64,000 nt of DNA from Clostridium vincentii (GCF_002995745.1 NZ_PVXQ01000008.1:47756-111755); one strand, 5' to 3'. Shown: positions 26,947 to 36,256, counted from the first letter of the stretch. The notes: generated by a model from the sequence alone, not told the origin. Translations and numbers: made by a program.

Positions 26947-27510
26947 ATGAATAAAAAACAATTGGCTGTTACATTAATGCTAGTAGGTCTAATGTTAGTT
27001 CTGGTATTTGCTCAAAAAATTTTTGATAACGGCTTTAGACAGGTCGCCTTAGTAGATAGTAATATGGGTCAGCTGAAAAATTATACTATAGATAATAAAG
27101 GGATTTCTTTTTCTTTGCCAGATAAATGGGCTAGTGAAGAAAAAGACAGTAATGACTATAGTGTTTATAAAGTAGAATTTAAAGATAGTGAGAATAATAT
27201 CATGGGATATATTGAGTTATTAAAATGCAATGAAGATATAAGAGCTTTAGCACAGAAAGATATTAATAACATGGTTTTATCACATGGTAAGGAAAAAATT
27301 GAAGCTTATAAGTCAGTAAATAGAAATGGCATAAGGGTGGAATATAAAACGAAAGTCGAGAAGGGATATTCCTTTATTAATACTAATTATTACATTCCTA
27401 TTAAAGATGGTACTATAGGCAAGTGTACTTTCATATCTAAGGAGAGTAACTATAAGGATAATCTTAGACTTGTTTATGATTCAATTGTAGATAGTGTAAG
27501 CCTAAAATAG
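26947..27510 (+). CDS. Membrane-anchored extracellular protein of unknown function
   Basis: 187 residues. Residues 6-24 form one hydrophobic N-terminal anchor (LAVTLMLVGLMLVLVFA) with no lipobox Cys, then a soluble extracellular domain. The text GISFSLPDKWASEEKD, YKVEFKDSENNIMGYIELL and NTNYYIPIKDG, ending in LVYDSIVDSVSLK, resembles small PsbP/DUF1795-like lipid-binding or signalling domains, but I cannot assign a family with confidence. It starts 13 bases after the Cys/His-repeat gene and is probably co-transcribed. A strong hairpin follows. Confidence 0.65.
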   Translation: MNKKQLAVTLMLVGLMLVLVFAQKIFDNGFRQVALVDSNMGQLKNYTIDNKGISFSLPDKWASEEKDSNDYSVYKVEFKDSENNIMGYIELLKCNEDIRALAQKDINNMVLSHGKEKIEAYKSVNRNGIRVEYKTKVEKGYSFINTNYYIPIKDGTIGKCTFISKESNYKDNLRLVYDSIVDSVSLK

Positions 27511-27549
27511 GGAATTGCTATTAAGACAGTAAAGTATTATAATATAAAT

Positions 27550-27581
27550 AATTAGGAGAAGCTAATAAGCTTCTCCTAATT
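27550..27581 (+). terminator. Strong hairpin after the membrane-anchored protein
   Basis: A perfect 14-bp stem AATTAGGAGAAGCT with a 4-nt AATA loop. No T-run follows (GATTATACAG), so it may be a weak terminator or an RNA-stabilising element. Confidence 0.6.
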
Positions 27582-27627
27582 GATTATACAGAATTAATTT
27601 AAAAACAAGCAAGGAGAGATATAAATT

Positions 27628-28461
27628 TTGAGAAAAATTAAATATTTGATAGTATCAGTTCTGGTAGTTATGATGACTACACTTTCAGGATGTGGAATTA
27701 TAGATAGTGGGTTAGTTAAACTTAATTTTAGAAATAATGATTTTGAATATATTAAAGAAAATAAAGTAAATAAGATTGTAATACAGAGTAGTAGAGATTC
27801 TGGATTTAAATTTGTAGTAAATGATAGTAATGCAATAAATGATATATATAAAATTTTATGCAAAGGAAAAGTTAAAGGAGAGAAGACTTCATTAGATCCA
27901 GATTATGTATTTGAAGTATATGCAGGAGATGAAGTGAAATCATATAACTATGTTGTAAGTGTGGATGAAAGAGGAGTAGGAAATTTTTCTGATGAGGATA
28001 CTGCATATTTAATTTCTAAAAATTTAGATGATACTATATTACAAAATCTTTCTATAATACGGAAGCCTAGGGATTTTGAAGATATATATTACAACACTAT
28101 ATTAAAAGTATTAGAAAAGGATAAAGATGAACTAACTCTAAATGGTAATACTGTTGGGGTAGATATACTTGGTGACGTAGATTGCTTGAAATATATGCTG
28201 TCAGTAGATTTAAAGTCCTTTGAAAATAAGCTAGAGGAAGTTGTTCCAGGAACCAAGATTATTAATAAGGATGCTAGTAAATTTGATACTATTATTACTG
28301 TAAAGAACAGAGGTTATAATAGTCAAATATTTAAAACAACAATAATATTAGACAACAAAAAAGATAAGAGTTATGAAACTTATTATGTTCAAGGCACTTA
28401 TGAATATAAAAGTTGGCAGATTGAAGTAAGTGAAGCAAATGAAAAGCCTGATACATGGTAA
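27628..28461 (+). CDS. Lipoprotein of unknown function
   Basis: 277 residues with a lipoprotein signal peptide ending in LSGC (modified Cys at residue 22). The mature part is a mixed alpha/beta protein with no catalytic motif that I can see (KIVIQSSRDSGFKFVV, YVFEVYAGDEVKSYNYVV, WQIEVSEANEKPDTW at the end). The start is a TTG with AAGGAGAG 9 bases upstream. The last residues and the short gap place it directly before the mrp gene (21 bases), so co-transcription is likely, though a functional link is unclear. Confidence 0.7.
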   Translation: MRKIKYLIVSVLVVMMTTLSGCGIIDSGLVKLNFRNNDFEYIKENKVNKIVIQSSRDSGFKFVVNDSNAINDIYKILCKGKVKGEKTSLDPDYVFEVYAGDEVKSYNYVVSVDERGVGNFSDEDTAYLISKNLDDTILQNLSIIRKPRDFEDIYYNTILKVLEKDKDELTLNGNTVGVDILGDVDCLKYMLSVDLKSFENKLEEVVPGTKIINKDASKFDTIITVKNRGYNSQIFKTTIILDNKKDKSYETYYVQGTYEYKSWQIEVSEANEKPDTW

Positions 28462-28482
28462 ATTAAAGGGGGAACATAAGAT

Positions 28483-29325
28483 ATGAGTGAATGTTCAAGT
28501 TGTAAAAGTAAGGATGATTGTAAATCAAAAGGAATAACATCCTGTGAGACATCTATTAAAGTTTTACCTAAGTATGGAAATGTTAAAAATATTATTGGAG
28601 TCATTAGTGGGAAGGGTGGCGTTGGAAAATCAACTATTACTGGAATTATGGCTACTATTCTAAGAAAGAAAGGATTTAAGGTAGGAGTTCTTGATGCAGA
28701 TATTACAGGTCCATCAATGCCTAGATTCTTTGGAATTAATGCAGAAAGATCAATAATTACTCCAATTGATGAAAATATAGTGAAATTTCAACCTGTTGAG
28801 ACTGAAAGTGGGATCAAGGTTATGTCCATGAACTTAATAACGCAACTAGAGGATCAGCCAGTTATATGGAGAGGTCCAGTAATAACAGGAGTTCTGAATC
28901 AGATGTATACTAATACAGAATGGGGAGATTTAGACTACCTATTAATTGATATGCCTCCTGGCACAGGAGATGTTGCGTTAACTGTAATGCAGGATTTCCC
29001 TATAAAAGAAATGATAATAGTATCTACACCTCAAGATATGGTTTCTATGATAGTTAAGAAGATGGTTATTATGGCTGGAAAGCTAGGAATACCAATAAAA
29101 GGCGTAGTTGAGAATATGGCATATATAATATGTACAGGTTGTGATAAAAAATTACGTGTCTTTAGTAAAAAGTCAGCAGAAGAACATGCTGAATATCTAG
29201 GTATTCCTTTAATTGGTGAACTTCCTATAGATTTAGAGTTTACAGCAGCACTGGAAGATGGAAAAGCTGAAGAATATGTACTTGATAATCCTTTATATTT
29301 ATTAATTTTCGAAGGATTATATTAA
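28483..29325 (+). CDS. Mrp/NBP35-type P-loop ATPase, iron-sulfur cluster carrier
   Basis: A 280-residue MinD-like ATPase. The deviant Walker A GKGGVGKST is at about residues 43-51, the switch DADITGPS at about 71, the dimer/catalytic stretch LIDMPPGTGDVALT at about 155, and a CTGC (Cys-x-x-Cys) motif in the C-terminal part that binds the bridging Fe-S cluster. The N-terminal 20 residues carry four Cys (CSSCKSKDDC and one more), as in cluster-binding NBP35 proteins. Such proteins transfer Fe-S clusters to apoproteins in the cytoplasm. GGGGGAAC precedes the ATG, and a ferredoxin gene follows. Confidence 0.9.
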   Translation: MSECSSCKSKDDCKSKGITSCETSIKVLPKYGNVKNIIGVISGKGGVGKSTITGIMATILRKKGFKVGVLDADITGPSMPRFFGINAERSIITPIDENIVKFQPVETESGIKVMSMNLITQLEDQPVIWRGPVITGVLNQMYTNTEWGDLDYLLIDMPPGTGDVALTVMQDFPIKEMIIVSTPQDMVSMIVKKMVIMAGKLGIPIKGVVENMAYIICTGCDKKLRVFSKKSAEEHAEYLGIPLIGELPIDLEFTAALEDGKAEEYVLDNPLYLLIFEGLY

Positions 29326-29387
29326 TAATATTCTTTCTTATGGGCATAATATAATATGATTTATAAGACTGAAAGGAATGATTTTAA

Positions 29388-29576
29388 ATGAAGGCAAGAG
29401 TGGATGAAGAAACTTGTATTGGTTGTGGATTATGTCCGTCAATGTGTGAAGAAGTTTTTCAATTAAATGAAGATGGGAAAGCTTATTCTATTGTTGAAGA
29501 GGTGCCAGCTGGCTGTGAAGAGGCGGCTAAGGATGCAGAAACAAGTTGCCCTGTAAACGCAATACAATGTGATTAA
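29388..29576 (+). CDS. Ferredoxin, single [4Fe-4S] type
   Basis: 62 residues with Cys-x2-Cys-x2-Cys (CIGCGLC, residues 11-17) and a distant CP (SCPVNAI, about 54-59), enough for one cubane cluster. Unusually there is an extra Cys pair in PSMCEEVF and PAGCEEA. The acidic composition is normal for a low-potential electron carrier. The ATG follows GAAAGGAATG. The adjacent Mrp-type carrier suggests a cluster-supply link, but this is by position only. Confidence 0.93.
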   Translation: MKARVDEETCIGCGLCPSMCEEVFQLNEDGKAYSIVEEVPAGCEEAAKDAETSCPVNAIQCD

Positions 29577-29577
29577 T

Positions 29578-29609
29578 AAAAAAAGAACCTTTTTAAAGGT
29601 TCTTTTTTT
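29578..29609 (+). terminator. Terminator after the ferredoxin gene
   Basis: AAAAGAACCTTT pairs with AAAGGTTCTTTT through a short loop and ends in seven T. The mirrored A-run lets it also act on the minus strand. Confidence 0.88.
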
Positions 29610-29628
29610 ATCCAAATAAATGATAAAT

Positions 29629-29826
29629 CTAAAAGAAATCAATCAACTTATCTACTGATTTATCAGAAGCGACTGAGTTATTAATGCAGTTAATAGTATT
29701 AGATAGATGGAGAGTATCTCCTATGTTTGCTGGATTTACTTGACCTAAGGGAACAGAAATTATTGTACCGTCTTCAAGGGAAACAAATGCATCAAAAATA
29801 TTTTTATCTATTAGTATAGCTCTCAT
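29629..29826 (-). CDS. Small conserved-looking protein of unknown function
   Basis: 65 residues, no membrane segment. It reads MRAILIDKN, then a beta-rich part (FVSLEDGTIISVPLG) and a polar helix ending KLIDFF. AGGAGG lies 8 bases before the ATG, so translation is likely. It stands between two terminators on the minus strand and is expressed separately from padR-degV. No family is recognised. Confidence 0.65.
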   Translation of the reverse strand: MRAILIDKNIFDAFVSLEDGTIISVPLGQVNPANIGDTLHLSNTINCINNSVASDKSVDKLIDFF

Positions 29827-29865
29827 TTTACATACCTCCTATTATATCCTTATTTATAGGGTGGC

Positions 29866-29900
29866 TATAAAATAAAAAGATATACCAAATAGGTATATCT
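29866..29900 (-). terminator. Terminator of the degV-padR unit
   Basis: On the minus strand a 9-bp stem AGATATACC-loop-GGTATATCT overlaps the padR stop codon and is followed by TTTTTATTTTAT. Confidence 0.8.
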
Positions 29901-30351
29901 AATAAATATCATTATATATAATTTTAAATACAGTAAGAGCTTCTTCAATTTTAGGTTTTAATAAATTTGTTTTATTTTCAAAATTTGTTTTACCCTCTGT
30001 AGTTATTTTATATATTTTTTGAAATTTCTTTTTAGGATCATCCCATTCTCCTATAACTAGTCCCTGCTTTTCAAATTTTTTTAAAAGAGGATATATTCCA
30101 CCAGTGCTAGGAATCCATAATCCCTGGGTTCTTTCACCTATCTTATTACATATATCATTACCATTAGCAGGATTTAAATTTAAGATATATAGTACATATA
30201 TAGGAAGAAGGCCTTTGGTAAAGACTTGACCAACTGCCTCCTTTTCCTTCTCAACCTTCTTTAATTGTAAAATATTTTTTTTATATTCTTCATATAATCG
30301 CTTTTCTTCAGATCTAATATCATTTAGGTTCATTTGTTCAAAATTATCCAT
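29899..30351 (-). CDS. PadR-family transcriptional regulator
   Basis: 150 residues. The PadR winged helix (about 40-115) is seen in LLPIYVLYILNLNPANGNDICNKIGERT, GGIYPLLKKFEKQGLVIGEW and KKFQKIYKITTEGK. The extra N-terminal 40 residues are charged and helical (EEKRLYEEYKKNILQLKKVEKEKE) and may extend the dimer. Effector and targets are unknown. The gene starts 6 bases after degV on the same strand, so it is the second gene of a two-gene unit. Confidence 0.88.
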   Translation of the reverse strand: MDNFEQMNLNDIRSEEKRLYEEYKKNILQLKKVEKEKEAVGQVFTKGLLPIYVLYILNLNPANGNDICNKIGERTQGLWIPSTGGIYPLLKKFEKQGLVIGEWDDPKKKFQKIYKITTEGKTNFENKTNLLKPKIEEALTVFKIIYNDIY

Positions 30352-30357
30352 TTGTTA

Positions 30358-31200
30358 TTAAACCTCTTGAATAATAAGTCCAATTAATCCAGGGCCAGTA
30401 TGAACTCCTAGAGCAGGGCCTACAGTTGCAATATTAACTTCATTAACATTGTTAAGGCCTTTTATAGAATCACATAGCTCAGTTCCTGTCTCTAATGCAT
30501 CCCCTTCAATAATCCAAATGTTACATTTACCTTTAGCCAAGTAATCTGTTAGTACTTCAAAAAGCTTGTTAATGGATTGTTTTCTTCCTCTTAATTTAGC
30601 ATAAGTATGGTAGATGCCATCATCACCAACGTGGATAATTGGCTTTAGATTAAGAAGCTCGCCTATTGTTCCTGCAACCTTACCTATTCTTCCACCTCTT
30701 TTTAAATATTCAAGGGTATTTAAAGTAAAATAGCAATGACTTTTTTCTCTAAGTCCTGGGAGAGATTTTATAATTTCCTCAAAGCTTTTACCATCTAGTA
30801 CTAATTTAGCAGCTTCAATTACAATAACACCTTCAGCCATACATAAAGTCTTTGTATCATATACATAAGATATTAATTTGGGGTGATCTTCCAAAACTAA
30901 TCTTACAGAATTACTTGTACCGGAAAGGGCACTTGAAATATTTATTGAAATAACATGGGTATAACCTTCTTCTTCAAGAGAACAAAGTATTTTTTCAATC
31001 CTTCCTATATTAGGTAAAGAAGTAGTTGGAATTTCTCTTTTTAAAGAAGCATACATTTCATTTGGAGTTATATCTATTTTATCTTCATATTCTCGATCTG
31101 AGTAAATTATTCTAAAAGGGGCAAATTTTATATTATACTGCTCCATTAATTCCTTTGTTAAATCTGATGCACTATCAGTTAAAATTGCAACTTTTTGCAT
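30358..31200 (-). CDS. DegV-family fatty-acid-binding protein
   Basis: 280 residues. The family begins KVAILTDSASDLTKEL, followed by TSLPNIGRI, the lipid carboxylate-binding INISSALSGTSNSVRL, and GGRIGKVAG, all diagnostic. Some DegV proteins are FakB subunits that hold a fatty acid for phosphorylation by FakA; no fakA partner lies nearby, so that role is unproven here. The start at 31200 is chosen because AGGAGG sits 8 bases before it. An in-frame extension to 31269 would run through the upstream terminator hairpin. Confidence 0.93.
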   Translation of the reverse strand: MQKVAILTDSASDLTKELMEQYNIKFAPFRIIYSDREYEDKIDITPNEMYASLKREIPTTSLPNIGRIEKILCSLEEEGYTHVISINISSALSGTSNSVRLVLEDHPKLISYVYDTKTLCMAEGVIVIEAAKLVLDGKSFEEIIKSLPGLREKSHCYFTLNTLEYLKRGGRIGKVAGTIGELLNLKPIIHVGDDGIYHTYAKLRGRKQSINKLFEVLTDYLAKGKCNIWIIEGDALETGTELCDSIKGLNNVNEVNIATVGPALGVHTGPGLIGLIIQEV

Positions 31201-31229
31201 AGTAATACCTCCTAAATTTTTAAGTATAT

Positions 31230-31264
31230 CATAAAATAAAACCTTATCACTATTGATAAGGTTT
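31230..31264 (-). terminator. Terminator of the yerB-like gene
   Basis: On the minus strand an 11-bp perfect stem AAACCTTATCA with a 4-nt loop is followed by TATTTTAT. It lies 43 bases after the stop and directly before the degV leader. Confidence 0.75.
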
Positions 31265-31306
31265 AGCAATATAAAATTTAGGAGTGAATTTTATGTTTAA
31301 ATATGA

Positions 31307-32311
31307 TTACTCAAATTTTAGCTCTGTAGAGGTATCTATTACATGCCATATAGTTTTCCCAGGAGATAGTGGAATCTCATTATGGTCTTTATCATAAAGG
31401 ATAGTTCTAGAGTCTTCAGAGGATTTACTCCAAGTAATATCTATTATCTTACCCTTTGAAAGTACGTAACCTTCACCTTCTCCTAAGAGTTTTATATCAA
31501 GATGAACATTATCCGTGTTGGGTATTATCGAAGTTTTTTGTATTATTATATTTGAAAAAGTAAGTGATTCATTATTATAACTATCAACAGATTCCTTATC
31601 ATCCATAGATTTTGTATATAGACCTTCATTATAACTATAACTAGTATTATAATATTTATTTATCACTATACGTAAACTATTTGAGGGTTTAAGTTCTTTG
31701 TCATCATAAAAGATTGAATCAAAGGATATAAAAGGAGATTTGGTAATCTTAAAACCTTTATCTGCTATAAACTTCTCTATATTTTCTGAAGAGGTATATA
31801 AATTATGAGGAGCTGTTCTAGAGGCGTCTCTCCAAAAGGTAGCACCATTTGTTATTTCATTAATACTATTTAAAGTGGGCGTATTTAAAATGGTAGTCAG
31901 CGCTTCAACGGAACCACCACAATGGGCAAAGGGTAGACCATACTCTTTAGCTATAGAAATAAAATATGGACGGACACTTCGGACAGGGCCAATTATTGAA
32001 GGAGAGTTTTTATGGAATAGAGCAATAAATCTAGGAATTCCGCCTTCAGCAGACGTTTCATATATTATATCAGCTTGGGAAAGACCACTCTGAGGTCGCG
32101 CTTCAGATGAGTTTTCAACCATAACCATAAACGGAATTTTATCATTAGCAAAATCTGGACATTCCTCCCCTGTATAATAGCTATATTCTTGAGAGGTGCT
32201 AGAAAACTTCTCTTCTGAAACATCATCTATAGAGGTAGGTTTCGTTTCACAACCTACAATTAAAGTGGAAAGTGTAATAGTAAAAAGAATAATAGTAAAA
32301 AGTTTTTTCAT
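31307..32311 (-). CDS. YerB-like DUF3048 lipoprotein
   Basis: 334 residues. The lipobox is LIVGC with the modified Cys at residue 21, so the protein is anchored outside. DUF3048 text fills the rest: PFMVMVENSSEARPQSGLSQADIIYETSAEGGIPRFIALF, GPVRSVRPYFI, FAHCGGSVEA, and the C-terminal region TWSKSSEDSRTILYD with GKTIWHVIDT. Family members are cell-surface proteins of unsettled function in Bacillus and Clostridium. AGGAGG lies upstream of the ATG. It is divergent from nrdD. Confidence 0.92.
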   Translation of the reverse strand: MKKLFTIILFTITLSTLIVGCETKPTSIDDVSEEKFSSTSQEYSYYTGEECPDFANDKIPFMVMVENSSEARPQSGLSQADIIYETSAEGGIPRFIALFHKNSPSIIGPVRSVRPYFISIAKEYGLPFAHCGGSVEALTTILNTPTLNSINEITNGATFWRDASRTAPHNLYTSSENIEKFIADKGFKITKSPFISFDSIFYDDKELKPSNSLRIVINKYYNTSYSYNEGLYTKSMDDKESVDSYNNESLTFSNIIIQKTSIIPNTDNVHLDIKLLGEGEGYVLSKGKIIDITWSKSSEDSRTILYDKDHNEIPLSPGKTIWHVIDTSTELKFE

Positions 32312-32539
32312 ACATAGTACCTCCTGAAAAGAATTGGAACAATGATATAGTTTAATTGTAAGTCTAAAAGCAAAATATTTCCATAAAAATTTTTTAAGGA
32401 AGTTTAAAAAAGCTAAAACCTCAAAAAAAGGAGATAAATAGATATATTTAGCACTAGCAATAAGTAGATATGGCTAATTGAAAATTAGGGCTTATTGATA
32501 TATATATTATAATGAAGTATAATAACATTTGTAGTTTTA

Positions 32540-32555
32540 ATACTATATATTGTGT
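32540..32555. promoter_or_regulatory. NrdR-like box before nrdD
   Basis: ATACTATATATTGTGT differs by one base from an ACACTATATATTGTGT-type NrdR box. It lies 16 bases before the nrdD start, just inside the likely leader. A possible promoter upstream is TTGAAA (32478-32483), 17 bp, TATATA (32501-32506). Only one box was found, whereas NrdR usually binds a pair. Confidence 0.4.
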
Positions 32556-32571
32556 GGTAGGAGAGTGCGTA

Positions 32572-34686
32572 ATGCTATATGTTGTAAAAAGAGATGGAAG
32601 ACGAGTTGAGTTTAATATTGAAAAAATAACTCATGCTATAAAGGGTGCAGCCATAGAACAGGGTCTAAACCTAAAAACTAGCCAAATAGTTGGTGCAGTT
32701 CAAAAGGTTATAACTTATATAGAAATGACCGAAAAAGAAGAGATAACAGTTGAAGAAATACAGAACTTAGTAGAGAAAGCATTAGGGGATAGTGGCTATG
32801 AAAAAGTTGCTACAGCCTATTCTAATTATAGAAATGAAAGAACTAGAGTTAGGGAAATTAAATCTGATTTAATGAAAGCTATCCAACAAATAGGAGTTGA
32901 AACAGATAGAGATAATGCTAATGTTGGTAATAATTTTAGTTCAAAGCTCTTAAGGATTGCTTCTGAGTCAAATAAGTGGCACAATCTTGCAGCAATGCCT
33001 AAGTCTTTAGCTAAGGCTCATGAAACAGGAGATTTATATTATCATGATTTAGATAGCTATAATTTAACTATCAATTGTCTTCATATACCAACTAAAGAAC
33101 TATTAGAGCGTGGGTTTAATACAGGGTATGGAACAATAAATGCTCCAAGGCGAATAGAAACTGCAGCTGAGCTTTCTTGTATACTCTTACAGTCTACACA
33201 GAATGATATGTTCGGTGGGCAATCTCATCCTGATTTCGATAATGATATGGGGATTTTTATAGAGCCAACAAGGCAAGAGATTATAAAAGAACTCAAAGAA
33301 TTAGGTGTTGATGAAGAAAAGATTCAAGAAGTTGTTGAAAAAAAATTAAGAGCTAGAGTACGACAAGCGATGCAAGGCGTTGTATATAATCTTAATACTA
33401 TGCATTCAAGAGCTGGGTCTCAGGTGCCCTTTAGTTCTGTAAATTTAGGAATTCCAAATACAAAAGAAGCTGCTTTAGTATGTGAGATTTTCTTAGAGGA
33501 ATATGAAAAAGGATTAGGCAAAGGTGAGCAACCTATATTTCCAAACATAATTTTCAGAGTTAAAGATGGGGTTAATAGAGAAAAGGATGATCCTTATTTT
33601 TATTTATATCAATTAGCATGTAAAGTTGCCGCTAGGAGGATGAATCCAACTTTTATGAATGTAGATGCAGATTATAATAAGGAATATTATGATAGAGGAT
33701 ATATGCCTGCAACTATGGGATGTAGAACTTACTTAATGAGTAATATAAATGGAGAACCTGGTTGTAAGGGACGTGGGAATATTGCCCCTACAACAATTAA
33801 TCTTCCTAGAATTGCACTTCATGCAAATAAGGATATAAATTTATTCTTTGAAATTTTTAAAGAGAAACTAGATTTATCTAAGGAATCTTTAATGCATAGA
33901 TATAATATATTGAAAGGCTTAAGAGTTAAGGATTTACCTTTTATTGCTGGTCAATTTTTGATGAAAGGGTCAGAAGAGCTTGCTCCAGATGATTCTATAG
34001 AACCTATATTAAAGCAAGGAACTTGGGGAATCGGGTTTATTGGTCTTGCTGAGACACTTGTAGCATTAACCGGAAAACACCATGGTCAAAATCAAGAAAC
34101 AAGAGAATTAGGATATAAAATTATATCATTTTTGAGAGAAACTACTGATAGATTCACACAGGAAACTAAGTTAAACTGGAGTACATATGCGACCCCAGCA
34201 GAAGGGCTATCTGGAAAATTTATCAAGCAGGATCAAAAAATGTTTGGAATAATTCCAGGCGTTACAGATAAAGAATATTATACAAATAGTTACCATGTTC
34301 CGGTAGGTTGTTCGATTTCTATTAAAGATAAAGTAGATATAGAAGCTCCATATCACAAATTATGTAATGGAGGCCATATTAGTTATTTAGAAGTAGATGA
34401 CAATCCAAAGGGTGAAGATATAATGGATATAATAAATTATTCATTTAGAAGTACTAATATAGGTTACGTAGGAGTTAATTTTCATATAAGATATTGCAGA
34501 GCATGTGGAGAACCTCTTCACAGCAATGAAAGCAAATGTCCTAAATGTGGAGGTAATGATATTCAAGGAATATCAAGAGTTACAGGGTATCTAAGTCTTG
34601 ATGAAAGATTTGGAGCTGGTAAGTACTATGAAAGAAAAGATAGAATCACTCATACAGATACGCATGTAAATACTTATAAGAGATAG
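32572..34686 (+). CDS. nrdD: Anaerobic ribonucleoside-triphosphate reductase
   Basis: Makes deoxyribonucleotides from NTPs without oxygen (class III, EC 1.1.98.6). 704 residues: an N-terminal ATP-cone (VVKRDGRRVEFNIEKI, about 1-90), the large glycyl-radical barrel, a C-terminal zinc site (CRACGEPLH and CPKCGG), and RVTGYLS with the glycine that carries the radical. The ATG at 32572 is preferred since TAGGAG lies 8 bases before it and the ATP-cone starts there; an earlier in-frame ATG at 32512 has no ribosome site and would include the NrdR-like box. Its activase nrdG lies 5.2 kb downstream rather than adjacent. Confidence 0.97.
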   Translation: MLYVVKRDGRRVEFNIEKITHAIKGAAIEQGLNLKTSQIVGAVQKVITYIEMTEKEEITVEEIQNLVEKALGDSGYEKVATAYSNYRNERTRVREIKSDLMKAIQQIGVETDRDNANVGNNFSSKLLRIASESNKWHNLAAMPKSLAKAHETGDLYYHDLDSYNLTINCLHIPTKELLERGFNTGYGTINAPRRIETAAELSCILLQSTQNDMFGGQSHPDFDNDMGIFIEPTRQEIIKELKELGVDEEKIQEVVEKKLRARVRQAMQGVVYNLNTMHSRAGSQVPFSSVNLGIPNTKEAALVCEIFLEEYEKGLGKGEQPIFPNIIFRVKDGVNREKDDPYFYLYQLACKVAARRMNPTFMNVDADYNKEYYDRGYMPATMGCRTYLMSNINGEPGCKGRGNIAPTTINLPRIALHANKDINLFFEIFKEKLDLSKESLMHRYNILKGLRVKDLPFIAGQFLMKGSEELAPDDSIEPILKQGTWGIGFIGLAETLVALTGKHHGQNQETRELGYKIISFLRETTDRFTQETKLNWSTYATPAEGLSGKFIKQDQKMFGIIPGVTDKEYYTNSYHVPVGCSISIKDKVDIEAPYHKLCNGGHISYLEVDDNPKGEDIMDIINYSFRSTNIGYVGVNFHIRYCRACGEPLHSNESKCPKCGGNDIQGISRVTGYLSLDERFGAGKYYERKDRITHTDTHVNTYKR

Positions 34687-34713
34687 AAATTTAAAGGGTG
34701 TTAACTAAAATGG

Positions 34714-34746
34714 GAGGGCACTGAAAAAGTGCCCTCTATATATTTT
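34714..34746 (+). terminator. Terminator after nrdD
   Basis: An 8-bp GC-rich stem GAGGGCAC-TGAAAAA-GTGCCCTC is followed by TATATATTTT, 28 bases beyond the stop codon. Confidence 0.85.
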
Positions 34747-35110
34747 AAGAATTATAAAGCATAATTCCAATACTTTTAGTATAGGTGATATGCTTTTTTC
34801 TATTATGATTAAGTAGATTTGTCTCTCATAGGGATAGAACTAATGCAGTTTAAATTATTAATCTTGCAATAGTATGCGTAAAAACAAGAGTTTTATAATA
34901 AAAAATCTATATAGTGAAGGAAGCTGTGTGATGTCCTGCAAAAAAAAGATGCTCAGAGAACTTATATATTGTTATTTTTTTTGCCCTGTGTTAAAATTGA
35001 AAGATAAAATATATGATAGTATCAGTTTAATGAGATGAGTGGGGTATTTTATCAAGTGAAATTGGATTCATGTATTTAATTCATATAAGAATAAATCAGG
35101 GGGCTTTAGA
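34747..35110 (+). other. Intergenic stretch before the citrate/homocitrate synthase gene
   Basis: About 360 bases without a convincing reading frame. It shows a small hairpin (GAATTAT-AAAGC-ATAATTC, about 34750-34768), several T/A runs, and a possible promoter TTGAAA at 34997-35002 with no clear -10. The length suggests a long leader or a small RNA, but no known riboswitch motif was recognised. AGGGGGC precedes the next ATG. Confidence 0.4.
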
Positions 35111-36256
35111 ATGACTGTAAATAGGTTAAGTGATGGGAAAAGAATATATATTGTAGATACAACCCTTAGGGATGGAGAGCAAACTGCAGGGGTGGTTTTT
35201 GCCAATGAAGAGAAGATAGCTATTGCTACAATGTTAAGTGATTTAGGAATAGACCAGTTAGAAGTTGGAATTCCAACTATGGGTGGAGATGAAAAGCAAG
35301 CTATTAAAGATATTGTAAAAAGAAATTTAAAAAGCAGTATTATGGCATGGAACAGGCCCGTTATTTCAGATATAGATCAATCTATAGATTGTGGAGTAGA
35401 CGCAGTGGCTATTTCAATATCAGTTTCCGATATACATATACAAAATAAATTAAGGAAATCAAGGGAATGGGTTCTTGAACAAATGGTTAAAGGCGTTGAA
35501 TATGCTAAGAAAAACGGATTATATGTATCAGTAAATGGAGAAGATGCTTCAAGAGCTGATAGAGACTTTTTAGTTGAATTCATGAATATTGCAAAACAGG
35601 CAGGGGCAGATAGATTTAGATATTGCGATACAGTAGGGGTTATGGATCCATTTAAAATAGAAGAAGATATTAGATATTTACATGAAAAAACAGGCGTTGA
35701 TATAGAAATGCATACCCATGATGATTTTGGTATGGCTACAGCTAACACAATTGCAGGTGTTAGAGGAGGAGCTAATCATGTTGGAGTTACCGTAAATGGC
35801 TTAGGAGAAAGAGCTGGTAACGCAGCTTTGGAAGAAGTGCTAATGGCATTTAAATTTGTATATGGTATGAAGATGGATGATATTGATACTAGAATGTTTA
35901 GGGAAATATCTAAATATGTATCAAGAGCATCAGGCAGGGAGCTTCCTATATGGAAGGCTATTGTAGGGACAAATATGTTTGCTCATGAATCAGGAATTCA
36001 TGCAGATGGTGCTATAAAAAATCCTACAAACTATGAAGCCTTTGATCCATCAGTTGTAGGACTTGAAAGGCAAATAGTAATAGGTAAGCATTCAGGTAGA
36101 GCTTCTGTAATTAATAAATTTCAGGAATATAATATTGAACTAACTGATAAAGAGGCATTTGATATGCTTGAAATTATTAGATCTAGGGCGGTAAGCTTTA
36201 AGAGGAGTTTATTTGATAAAGAGCTCGTAAAAATGTACAATGAATACAAGAAATAG
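35111..36256 (+). CDS. NifV-like acyltransferase: Re-type citrate synthase or homocitrate synthase
   Basis: 381 residues of the DRE-TIM (isopropylmalate/homocitrate synthase) family. The TIM barrel has VDTTLRDGEQTAGV with the metal Asp and catalytic Arg (about 15-28), EMHTHDDFGMATAN (the His-x-His metal pair), GVTVNGLGERAGNAALEEV, and the HESGIHADG region near 300. The sequence is closest to NifV-type proteins. The next gene is aconitase; in strict anaerobes such as C. kluyveri and C. acetobutylicum related proteins act as Re-citrate synthases beside or linked to aconitase, so citrate formation from oxaloacetate and acetyl-CoA is likely here. No nif genes are visible. Homocitrate synthase remains possible. 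Confidence 0.85.
   Translation: MTVNRLSDGKRIYIVDTTLRDGEQTAGVVFANEEKIAIATMLSDLGIDQLEVGIPTMGGDEKQAIKDIVKRNLKSSIMAWNRPVISDIDQSIDCGVDAVAISISVSDIHIQNKLRKSREWVLEQMVKGVEYAKKNGLYVSVNGEDASRADRDFLVEFMNIAKQAGADRFRYCDTVGVMDPFKIEEDIRYLHEKTGVDIEMHTHDDFGMATANTIAGVRGGANHVGVTVNGLGERAGNAALEEVLMAFKFVYGMKMDDIDTRMFREISKYVSRASGRELPIWKAIVGTNMFAHESGIHADGAIKNPTNYEAFDPSVVGLERQIVIGKHSGRASVINKFQEYNIELTDKEAFDMLEIIRSRAVSFKRSLFDKELVKMYNEYKK

Noticed and set aside
32512..32571. Extended nrdD start at 32512
   Set aside because: No ribosome site; the added 20 residues do not resemble NrdD and would cover the NrdR-like box.
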